This document shows positions 28,064 to 36,888 of a DNA stretch of 64,000 nt, in pieces. The stretch is from Sedimentimonas flavescens (lineage in GTDB: Bacteria > Pseudomonadota > Alphaproteobacteria > Rhodobacterales > Rhodobacteraceae): positions 91,328 to 155,327 of the forward strand of contig NZ_JAHVAI010000009.1 in NCBI RefSeq assembly GCF_019264375.1, written 5' to 3'. How positions within the stretch are numbered: position 1 is the first letter of the stretch; every line of letters starts with the position of its first letter. Under the pieces are notes generated by a model. That model saw only the letters and a list, made by a program, of their open reading frames with translations, was not told where the DNA came from and made no database searches. A program made the position numbers and the translations under genes.

Positions 28064-29967
28064 CGGCGTGCTCCGGCGAGTGTGGCGGCGAGGGTTACCG
28101 CGTTAAAAGGTTTTTGCAGAACCGGGCAGGGGGCAGAGGCGCGCAGCGCGTCGCCCGGCGGCAGCGAGGTCATCAAAACGACGGGCAGGCGCTCGGCGAT
28201 GCGGTTGGCAAGATCCACGCCCGAGCCCTCGCCGGGAAGCTGGATGTCCGAGAGCACCATGCCGATATCTGGCAGTGCGAGCAATGCCTCCGCCTCGGCA
28301 ACGCTGCTGGCCTCGACGACGGTGTGCTCCATGCTGCGCAGCATTTCGCGGGTATGGGCGCGAATCTCTTCATTGTCCTCGACCAGAAGCACCAGCATTG
28401 GCGCGGTCTCGGCCTGGGCGGGGCGCAACGGCAGGCGCAGCGCCACGAGCGCGCCTTCGGGGGTGTTTTCCAGCCGCACCGTGCCGCCGGCAAGCTTGGT
28501 CTGATCATAGACCATCGACAGGCCCAGCCCCGAGCCCTCGCCGCCCTTGGTGGTGAAGAACGGATCGAGCGCGCGGCTCAGCGCCTCTTCGGAGAAGCCC
28601 GGGCCGGTGTCGCTGACCGAGATCTCGACCCAGGTGTCGCGCACGGGATGCACCTCAACCCGGATCGTGCCGCCGTGCGGCCCCATCGCATCGCGGGCAT
28701 TCAGGAGCAGGTTCAACACGCTGTCCTGCAATTGCCCCGGATCGAGCAGCACCGGCCCCTCGATCCCGCCGACGAAGGTTTCCAGTTGCACCGCTTCGCC
28801 AAGGGTCGGGCGCGCCATCGCGGCGATATCCTCGATCATCGGGCGCAGCTCGACCGCTTGCGGGCGCAACTCGCGCTTGCCCGAGATCGCGGCGATCCGG
28901 TCGAGCAGGGCGCCGCCCCGCCGTGCGGCGGCCAGCGTTGCGCGCACGGCCTCCTGCGCGTCGGGCGACAGGTCCGGCATGCGCTCAAGTCGCCCCTGAA
29001 GCCCCAGAATGATCGTCAGGAGGTTGGCGAAATCATGCGCCAGCCCCGAGGTCAGCTGTGCCGCCAGCTCGCGTTTGGAGGATTGCGCCAGTGCTGCGCG
29101 GGCCTGCGTTTCGTGGGTGACGTCGGTCGAGAGGATATAGACCCCCTGCACCTGTCCCGAGGCGCCCCGGTCGGGCGTCAGCGCGATGCGGATGCGCCGC
29201 CCCGAGGGTTCGTGCGTGATCTCGAGCACGTTGGCCTGACCCGCCAGCGCCTTGACGAAGCCGGGCTCGATCCGCGCAAAAGTGTCGGGCCCGAGCACCG
29301 CATCCGCATGTTTCCCGACCGGATCGTCAAGCGAGCCGGGCATGACAGCCGTCAGCTTCCGGTTCGAGAAGGTATAGATGAAGTCGCGGCCCATATGCGC
29401 GATATGGGCGGGCATCATTTCGGTCACCTGCCGGGTGCGCGCCTCGATCGCGGTCAGTTCGCGCTGCGCCTCTTCCAGCGCGGCGTTGGTTGCGGCCAGC
29501 GCGCGGTTGGCGCCCGCCAGCCGCTCGGCGTTTTCCAGCACCTGCTCGGACAGCTCGGCCGAGCGCGCCCGCAGCAATGCTTCCTGGCGCTTGATCTCGG
29601 TGATGTCGGTATAGACGGTCACCCAGCCACCCTGCGGCAGTGGCGCGCCCTCGACCGCGATGGTGCGGCCATTGGTGCGGGTGCGCTCCAGGTAATGCGG
29701 CTCGAAGGCGCGGGCCTGTTCGGCGCGCAGCCGCACCGCTTCCTCGATGTCGCCGATGTGGCCGTATTCTCCGCGCAGCGCCAGCAGGCGGATCGTGTCC
29801 TCGAACAGGGTGCCGGGGCGCGTATATTCCTCGGGAAGGTCGAACATGCGCTGGTACTGGCGGTTCGAAACGGCCAGCCGCAGATCGCTGTCGAAGATCG
29901 ACAGAGCCTGTCCGATCAGGTTCAGCCCCGCCTGTGTCAGACGCTCGCGTGGGTCTTCTGCGCTCAT
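28060..29967 (-). CDS. Hybrid sensor histidine kinase (PAS-PAS-HisKA-HATPase-REC)
   Basis: Taken from the ATG ending at 29967 (GGGGAGGA upstream) the protein has 635 residues and no clear membrane helix, so sensing is probably cytoplasmic. Two PAS-like regions lie at about 15-125 ('LSIFDSDLRLAVSNRQYQRMF') and 175-295. A coiled stretch lies between them. The phosphorylated His is in 'LAHDFANLLTIILG' (about 312), the ATPase lobe is around 'SVLNLLLNARDAMG' and 'GPGFSEEALSRALDPFFTTK', and a C-terminal receiver has its Asp in 'MVLSDIQLPG' (about 572). No Hpt domain is seen. It is divergent from the acyl-CoA synthetase gene. Confidence 0.92.
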   Translation of the reverse strand: MSAEDPRERLTQAGLNLIGQALSIFDSDLRLAVSNRQYQRMFDLPEEYTRPGTLFEDTIRLLALRGEYGHIGDIEEAVRLRAEQARAFEPHYLERTRTNGRTIAVEGAPLPQGGWVTVYTDITEIKRQEALLRARSAELSEQVLENAERLAGANRALAATNAALEEAQRELTAIEARTRQVTEMMPAHIAHMGRDFIYTFSNRKLTAVMPGSLDDPVGKHADAVLGPDTFARIEPGFVKALAGQANVLEITHEPSGRRIRIALTPDRGASGQVQGVYILSTDVTHETQARAALAQSSKRELAAQLTSGLAHDFANLLTIILGLQGRLERMPDLSPDAQEAVRATLAAARRGGALLDRIAAISGKRELRPQAVELRPMIEDIAAMARPTLGEAVQLETFVGGIEGPVLLDPGQLQDSVLNLLLNARDAMGPHGGTIRVEVHPVRDTWVEISVSDTGPGFSEEALSRALDPFFTTKGGEGSGLGLSMVYDQTKLAGGTVRLENTPEGALVALRLPLRPAQAETAPMLVLLVEDNEEIRAHTREMLRSMEHTVVEASSVAEAEALLALPDIGMVLSDIQLPGEGSGVDLANRIAERLPVVLMTSLPPGDALRASAPCPVLQKPFNAVTLAATLAGARR

Positions 29968-30160
29968 CGGTTCCTCCCCTTCCATCGCTAACACTCCGGG
30001 GCCGGATGAAAAAGGGGCCTGTTGCTCCGGTAAGAATTCGTTAGATTCAAGAAAAAATCAGGAAAACTTTGACCGCGAGGGTGTCACTGTGCCGCTATGG
30101 GGCGCAGGAGGAATCGCCCCTGCGGCGAGAACGCCGGGTAACTGGCGCGAGGGAGGAACA
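29968..30160. promoter_or_regulatory. Divergent control region: sensor kinase / acyl-CoA synthetase operon
   Basis: These 193 bases separate the two divergent starts and must hold both promoters. The centre (about 30015-30075) is clearly richer in A/T than the surroundings. A TTGACC hexamer at 30069-30074 could be a -35 element for the rightward operon, but no good -10 box lies at normal spacing. No convincing direct repeat for an OmpR-type regulator was picked out by eye. Confidence 0.4.
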
Positions 30161-32128
30161 ATGGCTGACGCAGTTGCGGCAGAGGGATCTGCGCATTCGA
30201 TTCCTGCGCTCTTGGCGCGGAACGTGCAGCGATACGGCGGATACCCCGCCTATCGTGAAAAAGAATTCGGCATCTGGCAGAGCTGGACCTGGGCGCAGGC
30301 TTCCGAGGAAATCCGCGCCATGGCGATGGGCTTCCTGAGCCTTGGCGTCGAGCGTGGCGACCACATTGCCATCATCGGGCGCAACCGCCCTGCCCATTAC
30401 TGGGCGATGGTTGCGGCGCAGATGTGCGGGGCCGTGCCGGTGCCGCTCTACCAGGACGCCGTGGCCGAAGAGATGGCCTATGTGCTGGGCCATTGCGGCG
30501 CGCGCTTCGTGGTCTGCGGCGACCAGGAGCAGGTCGACAAGGTCGTCGAGGTCGAAGACCAGATCCACTCGATCAAGCATGTCATGTATACCGACAAGCG
30601 CGGTATGCGGAAATACGACCACACCCGCATGAACGCGCTGGAGGATGTCGTTTCCGAAGGCCGCGCGGGCCACTACCGCTATGAGGAAGAGCTCAACCAC
30701 CGCATCGCCGAGTTGAACTACGACTCGACCTGCGTGATGCTCTATACCTCGGGCACCACCGGCAAGCCCAAGGGCGTGGTGCTGTCGAACCGCAACATCA
30801 TCGAGACCGCCAAGAATTCCTGCGCCTTCGACAAGCTGACCCGGAACGAGGAAGTTCTGGCCTACCTGCCGATGGCCTGGGTGGGCGACTTCATCTTCTC
30901 GGTCGGGCAGGCCTATTGGGCGGGCTTCACCGTGAACTGCCCCGAGAACGCCTCGACCATGATGACCGACCTGCGCGAGATCGGGCCGACCTATTTCTTC
31001 GCCCCGCCGCGCGTGTTCGAAGGTCAGCTGACCAACGTCATGATCCGCATGGAAGACGCGGGCAAGTTCAAGAAATGGCTGTTCGACCGCTATATGGCGC
31101 TGGCGCGCAAGGTGGGACCGGCGATCCTTGACGGCAAGCCGGTCAGCGGCGCGGACCGGCTGGGCTATGCGCTTGGCAATCTCTTTATCTACGGCCCGCT
31201 GAAGAACACGCTCGGGTTCACGAATATCCGCGTGGGCTATACCGCGGGCGAGGCCATCGGCCCCGAGATCTTCGATTTCTACCGCTCTTTGGGGATCAAC
31301 CTCAAACAGCTCTACGGCCAGACCGAGGCGAGCGTTTTCATCACCCAGCAGCCCGATGGCGAAGTGCGCTCCGATACCGTCGGCGTGCCCTCGCCCGGCG
31401 TCGAGGTGAAGATCGCCGACAACGGGGAGGTGTTCTACCGCAGCCCCGGCACCTTCGTCGAATACTATAACAACCCCGAAAGCACCGCCTCGACGAAAGA
31501 TCCCGAGGGCTGGGTGGCAACGGGGGACGCAGGCTTCTTCGAGGAAGGCTCGGGTCACCTGCGTATCATCGACCGCGCCAAGGACGTGGGCAAGATGGCC
31601 GACGGGCGGCTGTTCGCACCCAAATACGTTGAAAACAAGCTGAAGTTCTACCCCAACATCCTAGAGGCTGTCGTCTTTGGCGCGGGCAAGGACCGCTGCA
31701 CGGCCTTCATCAACATCGACCTGAACGCGGTCGGCAACTGGGCCGAGCGCAACAACATCGCCTATGCCTCCTATCAGGAACTGGCGGGTCACCCGAAGGT
31801 CTATGAGATGATCAAGAGCCATGTGAACGAGGTGAACGCCTCGGTCGCGCTCGATCCGATGCTGTCGGGCTGCCAGATCCACCGCTTCCTGATCCTGCAC
31901 AAGGAACTGGATGCCGACGACGGCGAGATGACCCGGACCCGCAAGGTGCGCCGCAATATCGTCGCCGAGAAATTCGCCGACCTTATCGAGGCGCTCTATG
32001 ACGGGCGTACCAGCATCTACACCGAGACCGAGGTCACCTACGAGGATGGCCGCAAGGGCGCGATCAAGGCGACGCTGAACATCGCCGACGCCGAAGTCGC
32101 CCCCGAACAGAGGATGGCCGCGGAATGA
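30161..32128 (+). CDS. AMP-forming acyl-CoA synthetase (long-chain type)
   Basis: From ATG 30161 (GGGAGG upstream) the protein has 655 residues. The ATP-binding loop is 'VMLYTSGTTGKPKGVVLS' (about 198-212), followed by 'LPMAWVGDFIFS', 'LYGQTEASVFITQQ', 'GWVATGDAGFF' and 'LRIIDRAKDVGKMADG'. The closing catalytic Lys region is near 'TRTRKVRRNIVAEKF'. It activates a carboxylic acid to acyl-CoA through an acyl-AMP. It leads an operon whose other members form a branched-chain-amino-acid-type ABC importer, so I infer that it activates the imported acid. The stop overlaps the LivG-type gene by four bases. Confidence 0.92.
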   Translation: MADAVAAEGSAHSIPALLARNVQRYGGYPAYREKEFGIWQSWTWAQASEEIRAMAMGFLSLGVERGDHIAIIGRNRPAHYWAMVAAQMCGAVPVPLYQDAVAEEMAYVLGHCGARFVVCGDQEQVDKVVEVEDQIHSIKHVMYTDKRGMRKYDHTRMNALEDVVSEGRAGHYRYEEELNHRIAELNYDSTCVMLYTSGTTGKPKGVVLSNRNIIETAKNSCAFDKLTRNEEVLAYLPMAWVGDFIFSVGQAYWAGFTVNCPENASTMMTDLREIGPTYFFAPPRVFEGQLTNVMIRMEDAGKFKKWLFDRYMALARKVGPAILDGKPVSGADRLGYALGNLFIYGPLKNTLGFTNIRVGYTAGEAIGPEIFDFYRSLGINLKQLYGQTEASVFITQQPDGEVRSDTVGVPSPGVEVKIADNGEVFYRSPGTFVEYYNNPESTASTKDPEGWVATGDAGFFEEGSGHLRIIDRAKDVGKMADGRLFAPKYVENKLKFYPNILEAVVFGAGKDRCTAFINIDLNAVGNWAERNNIAYASYQELAGHPKVYEMIKSHVNEVNASVALDPMLSGCQIHRFLILHKELDADDGEMTRTRKVRRNIVAEKFADLIEALYDGRTSIYTETEVTYEDGRKGAIKATLNIADAEVAPEQRMAAE

Positions 32129-32943
32129 ACGACATGAGCGACGGTTACATCACCGCAGACGGCCGCCAGATCGGTGGCGTTCTGATGGAGTTGAAGAACA
32201 TCACCCTCAAGTTCGGCGGGGTTACGGCGATCAGCGACATCTCGTTCGACATCCGTCAGGGCGAGATCCGCGCGATCATCGGCCCCAACGGGGCGGGCAA
32301 GTCCTCCATGCTGAACGTCATCTCGGGTTTCTACATCCCGACCGAGGGCGAGGTCTGGTTCAAGGGCTACAAGCGCGGGCCGATGCGCCCCTATGAGATC
32401 GCGGGCCTTGGTATCGCGCGTACCTTCCAGAACATCGCGCTGTTTGATGGCATGTCGGTTCTCGACAACATCATGACCGGCCGCCTGACCCTGATGAAAT
32501 CGGGTCTGCTGAGCCAGGCGATGTGGTGGGGCGGGGCCTCGAAGGAAGAGGACGCGCACCGCGAGAAGGTCGAGAAGATCATCGACTTCCTCGAGATCCA
32601 GCCGATCCGCAAGACCCCGGTGGGCCGACTGCCCTACGGTCTGAAGAAGCGGGTGGAACTGGCGCGCGCACTGGCCGCTGAGCCCAAGATCCTGCTTCTG
32701 GACGAGCCGATGGCCGGCATGAACGTCGAGGAAAAAGAGGACATGTGCCGCTTCATCCTCGATGTGAACGACGAGTTCGGCACCACCACCGTGCTGATCG
32801 AGCATGACATGGGCGTCGTCATGGACCTGTCCGACCGCGTGGTCGTCATGGACTATGGCCGCAAGATCGGCGACGGCCCGCCCGATGAGGTGCGCAACAA
32901 CCAGGACGTTATCGACGCCTATCTGGGGGTGGCCCATGACTGA
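32125..32943 (+). CDS. livG: ABC transporter ATPase, LivG type
   Basis: The 272-residue ATPase has Walker A 'IGPNGAGKSSMLN', Q-loop 'ARTFQNIALFDGMSV', signature 'LPYGLKKRVELARAL' and Walker B 'ILLLDEPMAGMN', followed by 'LIEHDMGVVM' (H-loop). The long spacing before the signature and the 'YGLKKR' form are normal for LivG. It would pair with the LivF-type ATPase encoded downstream. An in-frame Met at about residue 21 (MELKNITLKFGG) is an alternative start, but the ATGA overlap with the synthetase gene supports 32125. Confidence 0.92.
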   Translation: MNDMSDGYITADGRQIGGVLMELKNITLKFGGVTAISDISFDIRQGEIRAIIGPNGAGKSSMLNVISGFYIPTEGEVWFKGYKRGPMRPYEIAGLGIARTFQNIALFDGMSVLDNIMTGRLTLMKSGLLSQAMWWGGASKEEDAHREKVEKIIDFLEIQPIRKTPVGRLPYGLKKRVELARALAAEPKILLLDEPMAGMNVEEKEDMCRFILDVNDEFGTTTVLIEHDMGVVMDLSDRVVVMDYGRKIGDGPPDEVRNNQDVIDAYLGVAHD

Positions 32944-33026
32944 GCTTCAGGGCCGCAAACCGGACATGCACACATCCTGCATCCTTGATGCAGACATCAT
33001 GCAGACGACGCCGACGGGAGGGCACC

Positions 33027-34013
33027 ATGCCTGATCAACTTCTCTTTGCGATGGAAGTGACGCTGAACGGCCTGATGGCCGGCGTCATGTATGCGCTGGT
33101 CGCCCTTGGCTTCGTGCTGATTTACAAGGCGTCGGGCATCTTCAACTACGCGCAGGGCGTGCTGGCGCTGTTCGCGGCGCTGACGCTGGTGGGTATCCAG
33201 CAGGGTCAGGTGCCCTTCGCCCATCTGATCAACGCGATGACAGGGATGCATGTCAGCCACTTCGGCTGGACCGTCCCCTCTATTCTGGCCATCATCCTGA
33301 CCGCTGGCGTGATGGTCGGTCTTGCGATCGTCATCGAGAAGCTGGTGCTCAAACACCTCGTCAACCAGGCGCCGATCATCCTGTTCATGGCGACCATCGG
33401 TCTGGCCTATTTCCTTGAAGGTTTCGGCGACGTCATGTGGGGCGCCGATATCAAGAAGCTCGACGTCGGCCTGCCGCAGGGTATCTCGGAGACCGTGGAG
33501 AGCGTGACCGACAGCCTGTTCGGCTATGGTTTCTTCATCGACAACCTCGACATCGTGGCCACCGTCGTGGCGGTGCTGCTGGTGACCGCGCTGACGCTGT
33601 TCAGCCAGTACTCCAAACAGGGCCGCGCGCTGCGCGCCGTGGCAGACGACCACCAGGCCGCGCTGTCGGTAGGCATCTCGCTGCGCTTCATCTGGATCCT
33701 CGTGTGGTCGATCGCAGGCTTTGTGGCGCTGGTTGCAGGGATCATGTGGGGCTCGAAGTCGGGCGTGCAGTTCTCGCTGTCGCTGATCGCGCTCAAGGCT
33801 CTGCCGGTGCTGATGCTTGGCGGTTTCACCTCGATCCCGGGCGCCATCGTGGGCGGTCTGATCATCGGTGTGGGCGAGAAGCTGTTCGAATTCACCATCG
33901 GTCCGATGATCGGCGGCGCGACCGAGAACTGGTTCGCCTATGTGCTGGCGCTGATCTTCCTCGTGTTCCGGCCGCAGGGTCTGTTCGGCGAAAAGATCAT
34001 CGAGCGGGTGTGA
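33027..34013 (+). CDS. livH: ABC transporter permease, LivH type
   Basis: From ATG 33027 (GGGAGGG upstream) the product has 328 residues and about eight membrane helices. 'EVTLNGLMAGVMYALVALGFVLIYKASGIFNYAQG' at the start and 'LRAVADDHQAALSVGI' (the contact loop for the ATPase) are typical of LivH. The segment between about residues 65 and 90 is longer than in classical LivH. An upstream in-frame ATG at 32985 is unlikely. The 83-base gap before it contains two ATGCAGAC repeats of no known meaning. Confidence 0.92.
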   Translation: MPDQLLFAMEVTLNGLMAGVMYALVALGFVLIYKASGIFNYAQGVLALFAALTLVGIQQGQVPFAHLINAMTGMHVSHFGWTVPSILAIILTAGVMVGLAIVIEKLVLKHLVNQAPIILFMATIGLAYFLEGFGDVMWGADIKKLDVGLPQGISETVESVTDSLFGYGFFIDNLDIVATVVAVLLVTALTLFSQYSKQGRALRAVADDHQAALSVGISLRFIWILVWSIAGFVALVAGIMWGSKSGVQFSLSLIALKALPVLMLGGFTSIPGAIVGGLIIGVGEKLFEFTIGPMIGGATENWFAYVLALIFLVFRPQGLFGEKIIERV

Positions 34014-34178
34014 TCGATATGGCTAACATTCACGGAAAGAAATCTGTTGATCAGGGCGCCGCGCTGCGACATCCTGCCGCAGATTCGGCAGCAAACGGGC
34101 AGGGAGGCCTGAGCCGAAGGGAAGGGAGCCATATGCGGCCCCAGATGGCCGCGACAAGGATTGGGAGGTCCTTCGGTC

Positions 34179-34358
34179 ATGAAAACCTGCGCGACTGTCT
34201 TCACTATCGGATGGGCTGCAGCACTAGCCTTCGGCTGGATCGCGCTTGCCGCGCCGAGTTCGGAGCCGATGGGGCTGCAGGTCACCAACATGCTGCTCGC
34301 AGCCGCCGGAGCGGCGGTCGGGCTCTGGTCCTGGCTGCGGTTGCGCCGGGGCTGCTGA
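34179..34358 (+). CDS. Small two-helix membrane protein in the transporter operon
   Basis: The 59-residue frame starts at ATG 34179, with GGGAGG 9 bases upstream, and ends TGA. It has two hydrophobic stretches (ATVFTIGWAAALAFGWIAL and TNMLLAAAGAAVGLWSWL) joined by a short polar turn, with a basic C-terminus (RLRRGC). It lies between the two permease genes in the same direction, 165 bases after LivH and 49 before LivM. I do not recognise a family. It might be a transporter accessory, or chance, but its ribosome site and composition favour a real gene. Confidence 0.6.
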   Translation: MKTCATVFTIGWAAALAFGWIALAAPSSEPMGLQVTNMLLAAAGAAVGLWSWLRLRRGC

Positions 34359-34407
34359 TCGGGGGCGGAACGACCTTCCCCCGCAACAATGACGGGGGGA
34401 GGCTCTG

Positions 34408-35484
34408 ATGTTCTACCGCGAGGCCGGTGATTTCAAAACGTCCTATCGGGAGGACAGCCAAACCTTCCCGATCAAGTTCGACCGCCTGCGCTACTACGCG
34501 GTGCTGGCAGTCGCCTTCGGGGTGATCCCGCTATTCATCAACGATTACTGGGCGAACGCTGTGTTCGTGCCGTTCCTGATCTACTCGATCGCGGCGATCG
34601 GGCTGAATATTCTGGTCGGCTTTGCCGGACAGGTCAGCCTGGGTACCGGCGGCTTCATGGCCGTGGGCGCCTATGCCGTCTACAAGCTGATGACCGCCTT
34701 TCCTGAAGTGTCGATCTTCTTTCACGTGCTGATCGCGGGCGGCATCACCGCCGCAGTGGGGGTTCTGTTCGGCCTTCCGTCGCTGCGCATCAAGGGCTTC
34801 TACCTTGCGGTGGCAACGCTCGCGGCGCAATTCTTCCTCGTGTGGCTCTTCAACAAGGTTCCGTGGTTCTACAACTACTCGGCCTCGGGTCAGATCAACG
34901 CGCCCGACCGCACGATCTTCGGTGTCTTCGTCACCGGTGCGCAGACCTCGGCTACCGCGAAGTACATGTTCTGCCTGGTCATGCTGACGATCGTCGCGGT
35001 GATCGCGCGCAACCTGACGCGCGGCACGGTGGGGCGCAAGTGGATGGCGATCCGCGACATGGATATCGCCGCCGAGATCATCGGGGTGAACCCGCTGAGC
35101 ACCAAGATCACCGCCTTTGCCGTCAGCTCGTTCTTTATCGGCATCGCCGGGGCGCTGTTCTTCGCGGTCTATCTGGGCGCGGCCGAAGTGGGCGAAGCCT
35201 TCGGTATCCAGAAGTCCTTCCTGATCCTCTTTATGGTGATCATCGGGGGCCTGGGGTCGATCTTCGGCAGCTTCGCGGGCGCGGCCTTCCTGGTCCTGCT
35301 GCCGGTGCTTCTGAAGAACGTGCTCGTGGGGACGCTGGGTTGGCCGACCGACTTGGCGGCGCATATCGAGCTGATGATCGTGGGCGGTCTGATCGTGATC
35401 TTCCTGATCGCGGAACCGCATGGCCTGGCGCAACTGTGGCGCGTGGCAAAAGAAAAACTGAGACTCTGGCCCTTCCCGCACTGA
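34408..35484 (+). CDS. livM: ABC transporter permease, LivM type
   Basis: The 358-residue protein has roughly nine membrane helices. 'GLNILVGFAGQVSLGTGGFMAVGAYAVY' and 'LRIKGFYLAVATLAAQFFLVWLF' are LivM blocks, and 'WMAIRDMDIAAEIIGVNPLSTKI' is the ATPase-contact loop. A soluble stretch of about 30 residues precedes the first helix. GGGGGAGG upstream of ATG 34408 is a good ribosome site. It would form the heterodimeric channel with the LivH-type permease. Confidence 0.92.
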   Translation: MFYREAGDFKTSYREDSQTFPIKFDRLRYYAVLAVAFGVIPLFINDYWANAVFVPFLIYSIAAIGLNILVGFAGQVSLGTGGFMAVGAYAVYKLMTAFPEVSIFFHVLIAGGITAAVGVLFGLPSLRIKGFYLAVATLAAQFFLVWLFNKVPWFYNYSASGQINAPDRTIFGVFVTGAQTSATAKYMFCLVMLTIVAVIARNLTRGTVGRKWMAIRDMDIAAEIIGVNPLSTKITAFAVSSFFIGIAGALFFAVYLGAAEVGEAFGIQKSFLILFMVIIGGLGSIFGSFAGAAFLVLLPVLLKNVLVGTLGWPTDLAAHIELMIVGGLIVIFLIAEPHGLAQLWRVAKEKLRLWPFPH

Positions 35485-35548
35485 GGGGCCAGCCAAGAAC
35501 CGGGCAACCGGCAACCGACACCTGAATACGTTCTGGGAGGATTGACGT

Positions 35549-36835
35549 ATGAAGAAGACTTTTGCAGCACTTGCGGCCGCGACCATCGCCGCCACCGCCG
35601 CTCCGGCGATGGCCGACCTGGTTGTGCCGAACATGAGCTACCGCACCGGGGCCTATGCCGCCAACGGCATCCCCTACGCGGATGGCTTCAACGACTATTT
35701 CACGCTGCTCAACGAGCGTGACGGCGGCATCGGCGGCGAGAAGGTCGTCGTTCCGGAATGCGAGACCGCCTACAACACCGAAAAGGGTGTGGAATGCTAC
35801 GAGTCGACCAAGGGCATGGGCGCGCTTGTCTATAACCCGCTCTCGACCGGTATCACCTATCAGCTGATCCCGAAGGTCTCGGCCGACGGCATCACGCTTT
35901 ACACCCCGGGCTACGGCCGCACCTCGGCCGCCAACGGCAAGGTGTTTGAATGGGTGTTCAACTACCCGGCGAACTACTGGGACGGCGCCAGCGTTGCGGT
36001 CAAGCACCTGCTCGACGTCAACGGCGGCGATCTGAACGGCAAGAAGATCGCGCTCGTCTATCACAACTCGGCCTATGGTAAGGAACCGATCCGCACCCTG
36101 ACCGAGCTGTCGAAGAAGCACGGCTTCACGCTGGTCGAACTGCCGGTCGATCACCCCGGCCAGGAACAGAAGTCGCAGTGGCTGCAGATCCGCCGTGACA
36201 AGCCCGATTACGTCCTGATGTGGGGCTGGGGCGTCATGAACCAGGTCGCGATTCAGGAAGCCGTGAACATCAAGTTCCCGATGGAGAACTTCATCGGCAT
36301 CTGGTGGTCGGGTTCGGAGAACGACGTGGGTCCGGCCGGTGACGGCGCCAATGGCTACAAGACCATCAGCTTCCACGGCACGGGCGCGAACTTCCCGATC
36401 AACGACGACCTGAAGAAGTACGTTCTCGACGCCGGCAAGGGCTCGGGTGCGGGCGATCAGGTGGGCACGGTGCTCTATTCGCGCGGCATGTACGCGGCGA
36501 TGACCATCTCGGAAGCGATCCGCAAGGCGCAGGAAATCGCCGGCACCTCGGCGGTGAACGCGGCACAGGTGCGCGAGGGCTTCGAGAACCTCAACCTGAC
36601 CGAAGAGCGTCTGACCGAGCTTGGCCTGCCCGACTTCGCCCAGCCGATCACGGCGAACTGCGCCGATCACGGTGGCCCGGGTTCGGCCCGCATCTACCAG
36701 TGGGATGCCGGTGGCAAGACCTGGAACGCGGTGTCGGACTGGATCACCTCGGACGCCGACGTGCTTGACCCGCTGGTCGCCGAAGACTCGGCTGCCTTCG
36801 CGGCTGAAGCCGGCATCACCGAGCGCTGCAACTAA
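35549..36835 (+). CDS. Periplasmic substrate-binding protein of the Liv-type transporter
   Basis: The protein has 428 residues, a signal peptide (KKTFAALAAATIAATAAPAMA|D) and a two-lobe type I binding fold. 'YRTGAYAANGIPYADGFNDYFTLLNERDGGI' opens the first lobe and 'CYESTKGMGALVYNPLS' the ligand cleft. The sequence resembles binding proteins usually annotated as branched-chain amino-acid types, but this branch is commonly next to CoA ligases and its ligand is probably not an amino acid. That is inference. It is followed by a GC-rich hairpin before the LivF-type gene. Confidence 0.9.
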   Translation: MKKTFAALAAATIAATAAPAMADLVVPNMSYRTGAYAANGIPYADGFNDYFTLLNERDGGIGGEKVVVPECETAYNTEKGVECYESTKGMGALVYNPLSTGITYQLIPKVSADGITLYTPGYGRTSAANGKVFEWVFNYPANYWDGASVAVKHLLDVNGGDLNGKKIALVYHNSAYGKEPIRTLTELSKKHGFTLVELPVDHPGQEQKSQWLQIRRDKPDYVLMWGWGVMNQVAIQEAVNIKFPMENFIGIWWSGSENDVGPAGDGANGYKTISFHGTGANFPINDDLKKYVLDAGKGSGAGDQVGTVLYSRGMYAAMTISEAIRKAQEIAGTSAVNAAQVREGFENLNLTEERLTELGLPDFAQPITANCADHGGPGSARIYQWDAGGKTWNAVSDWITSDADVLDPLVAEDSAAFAAEAGITERCN

Positions 36836-36844
36836 GCTGACCTC

Positions 36845-36868
36845 CCCCCGGCCGTTCGCGGCCGGGGG
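36845..36868 (+). promoter_or_regulatory. Intercistronic hairpin between binding-protein and LivF-type genes
   Basis: CCCCCGGCC pairs with GGCCGGGGG (9 bp, 6-base loop) 9 bases after the binding-protein stop, without a T-run. Such hairpins can protect the upstream mRNA and give more binding protein than ATPase. Confidence 0.6.
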
Positions 36869-36888
36869 CCTCATTCACGGAGAATGCC

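Noticed and set aside
32944..33026. ATGCAGAC repeats between the LivG- and LivH-type genes as an operator or iteron
   Set aside because: Only two short copies, inside an operon, with no symmetric structure.
33437..34408. A frame running from livH through the gap into livM
   Set aside because: Within livH it is an out-of-frame shadow; the gap is better explained by the 59-residue frame at 34179.
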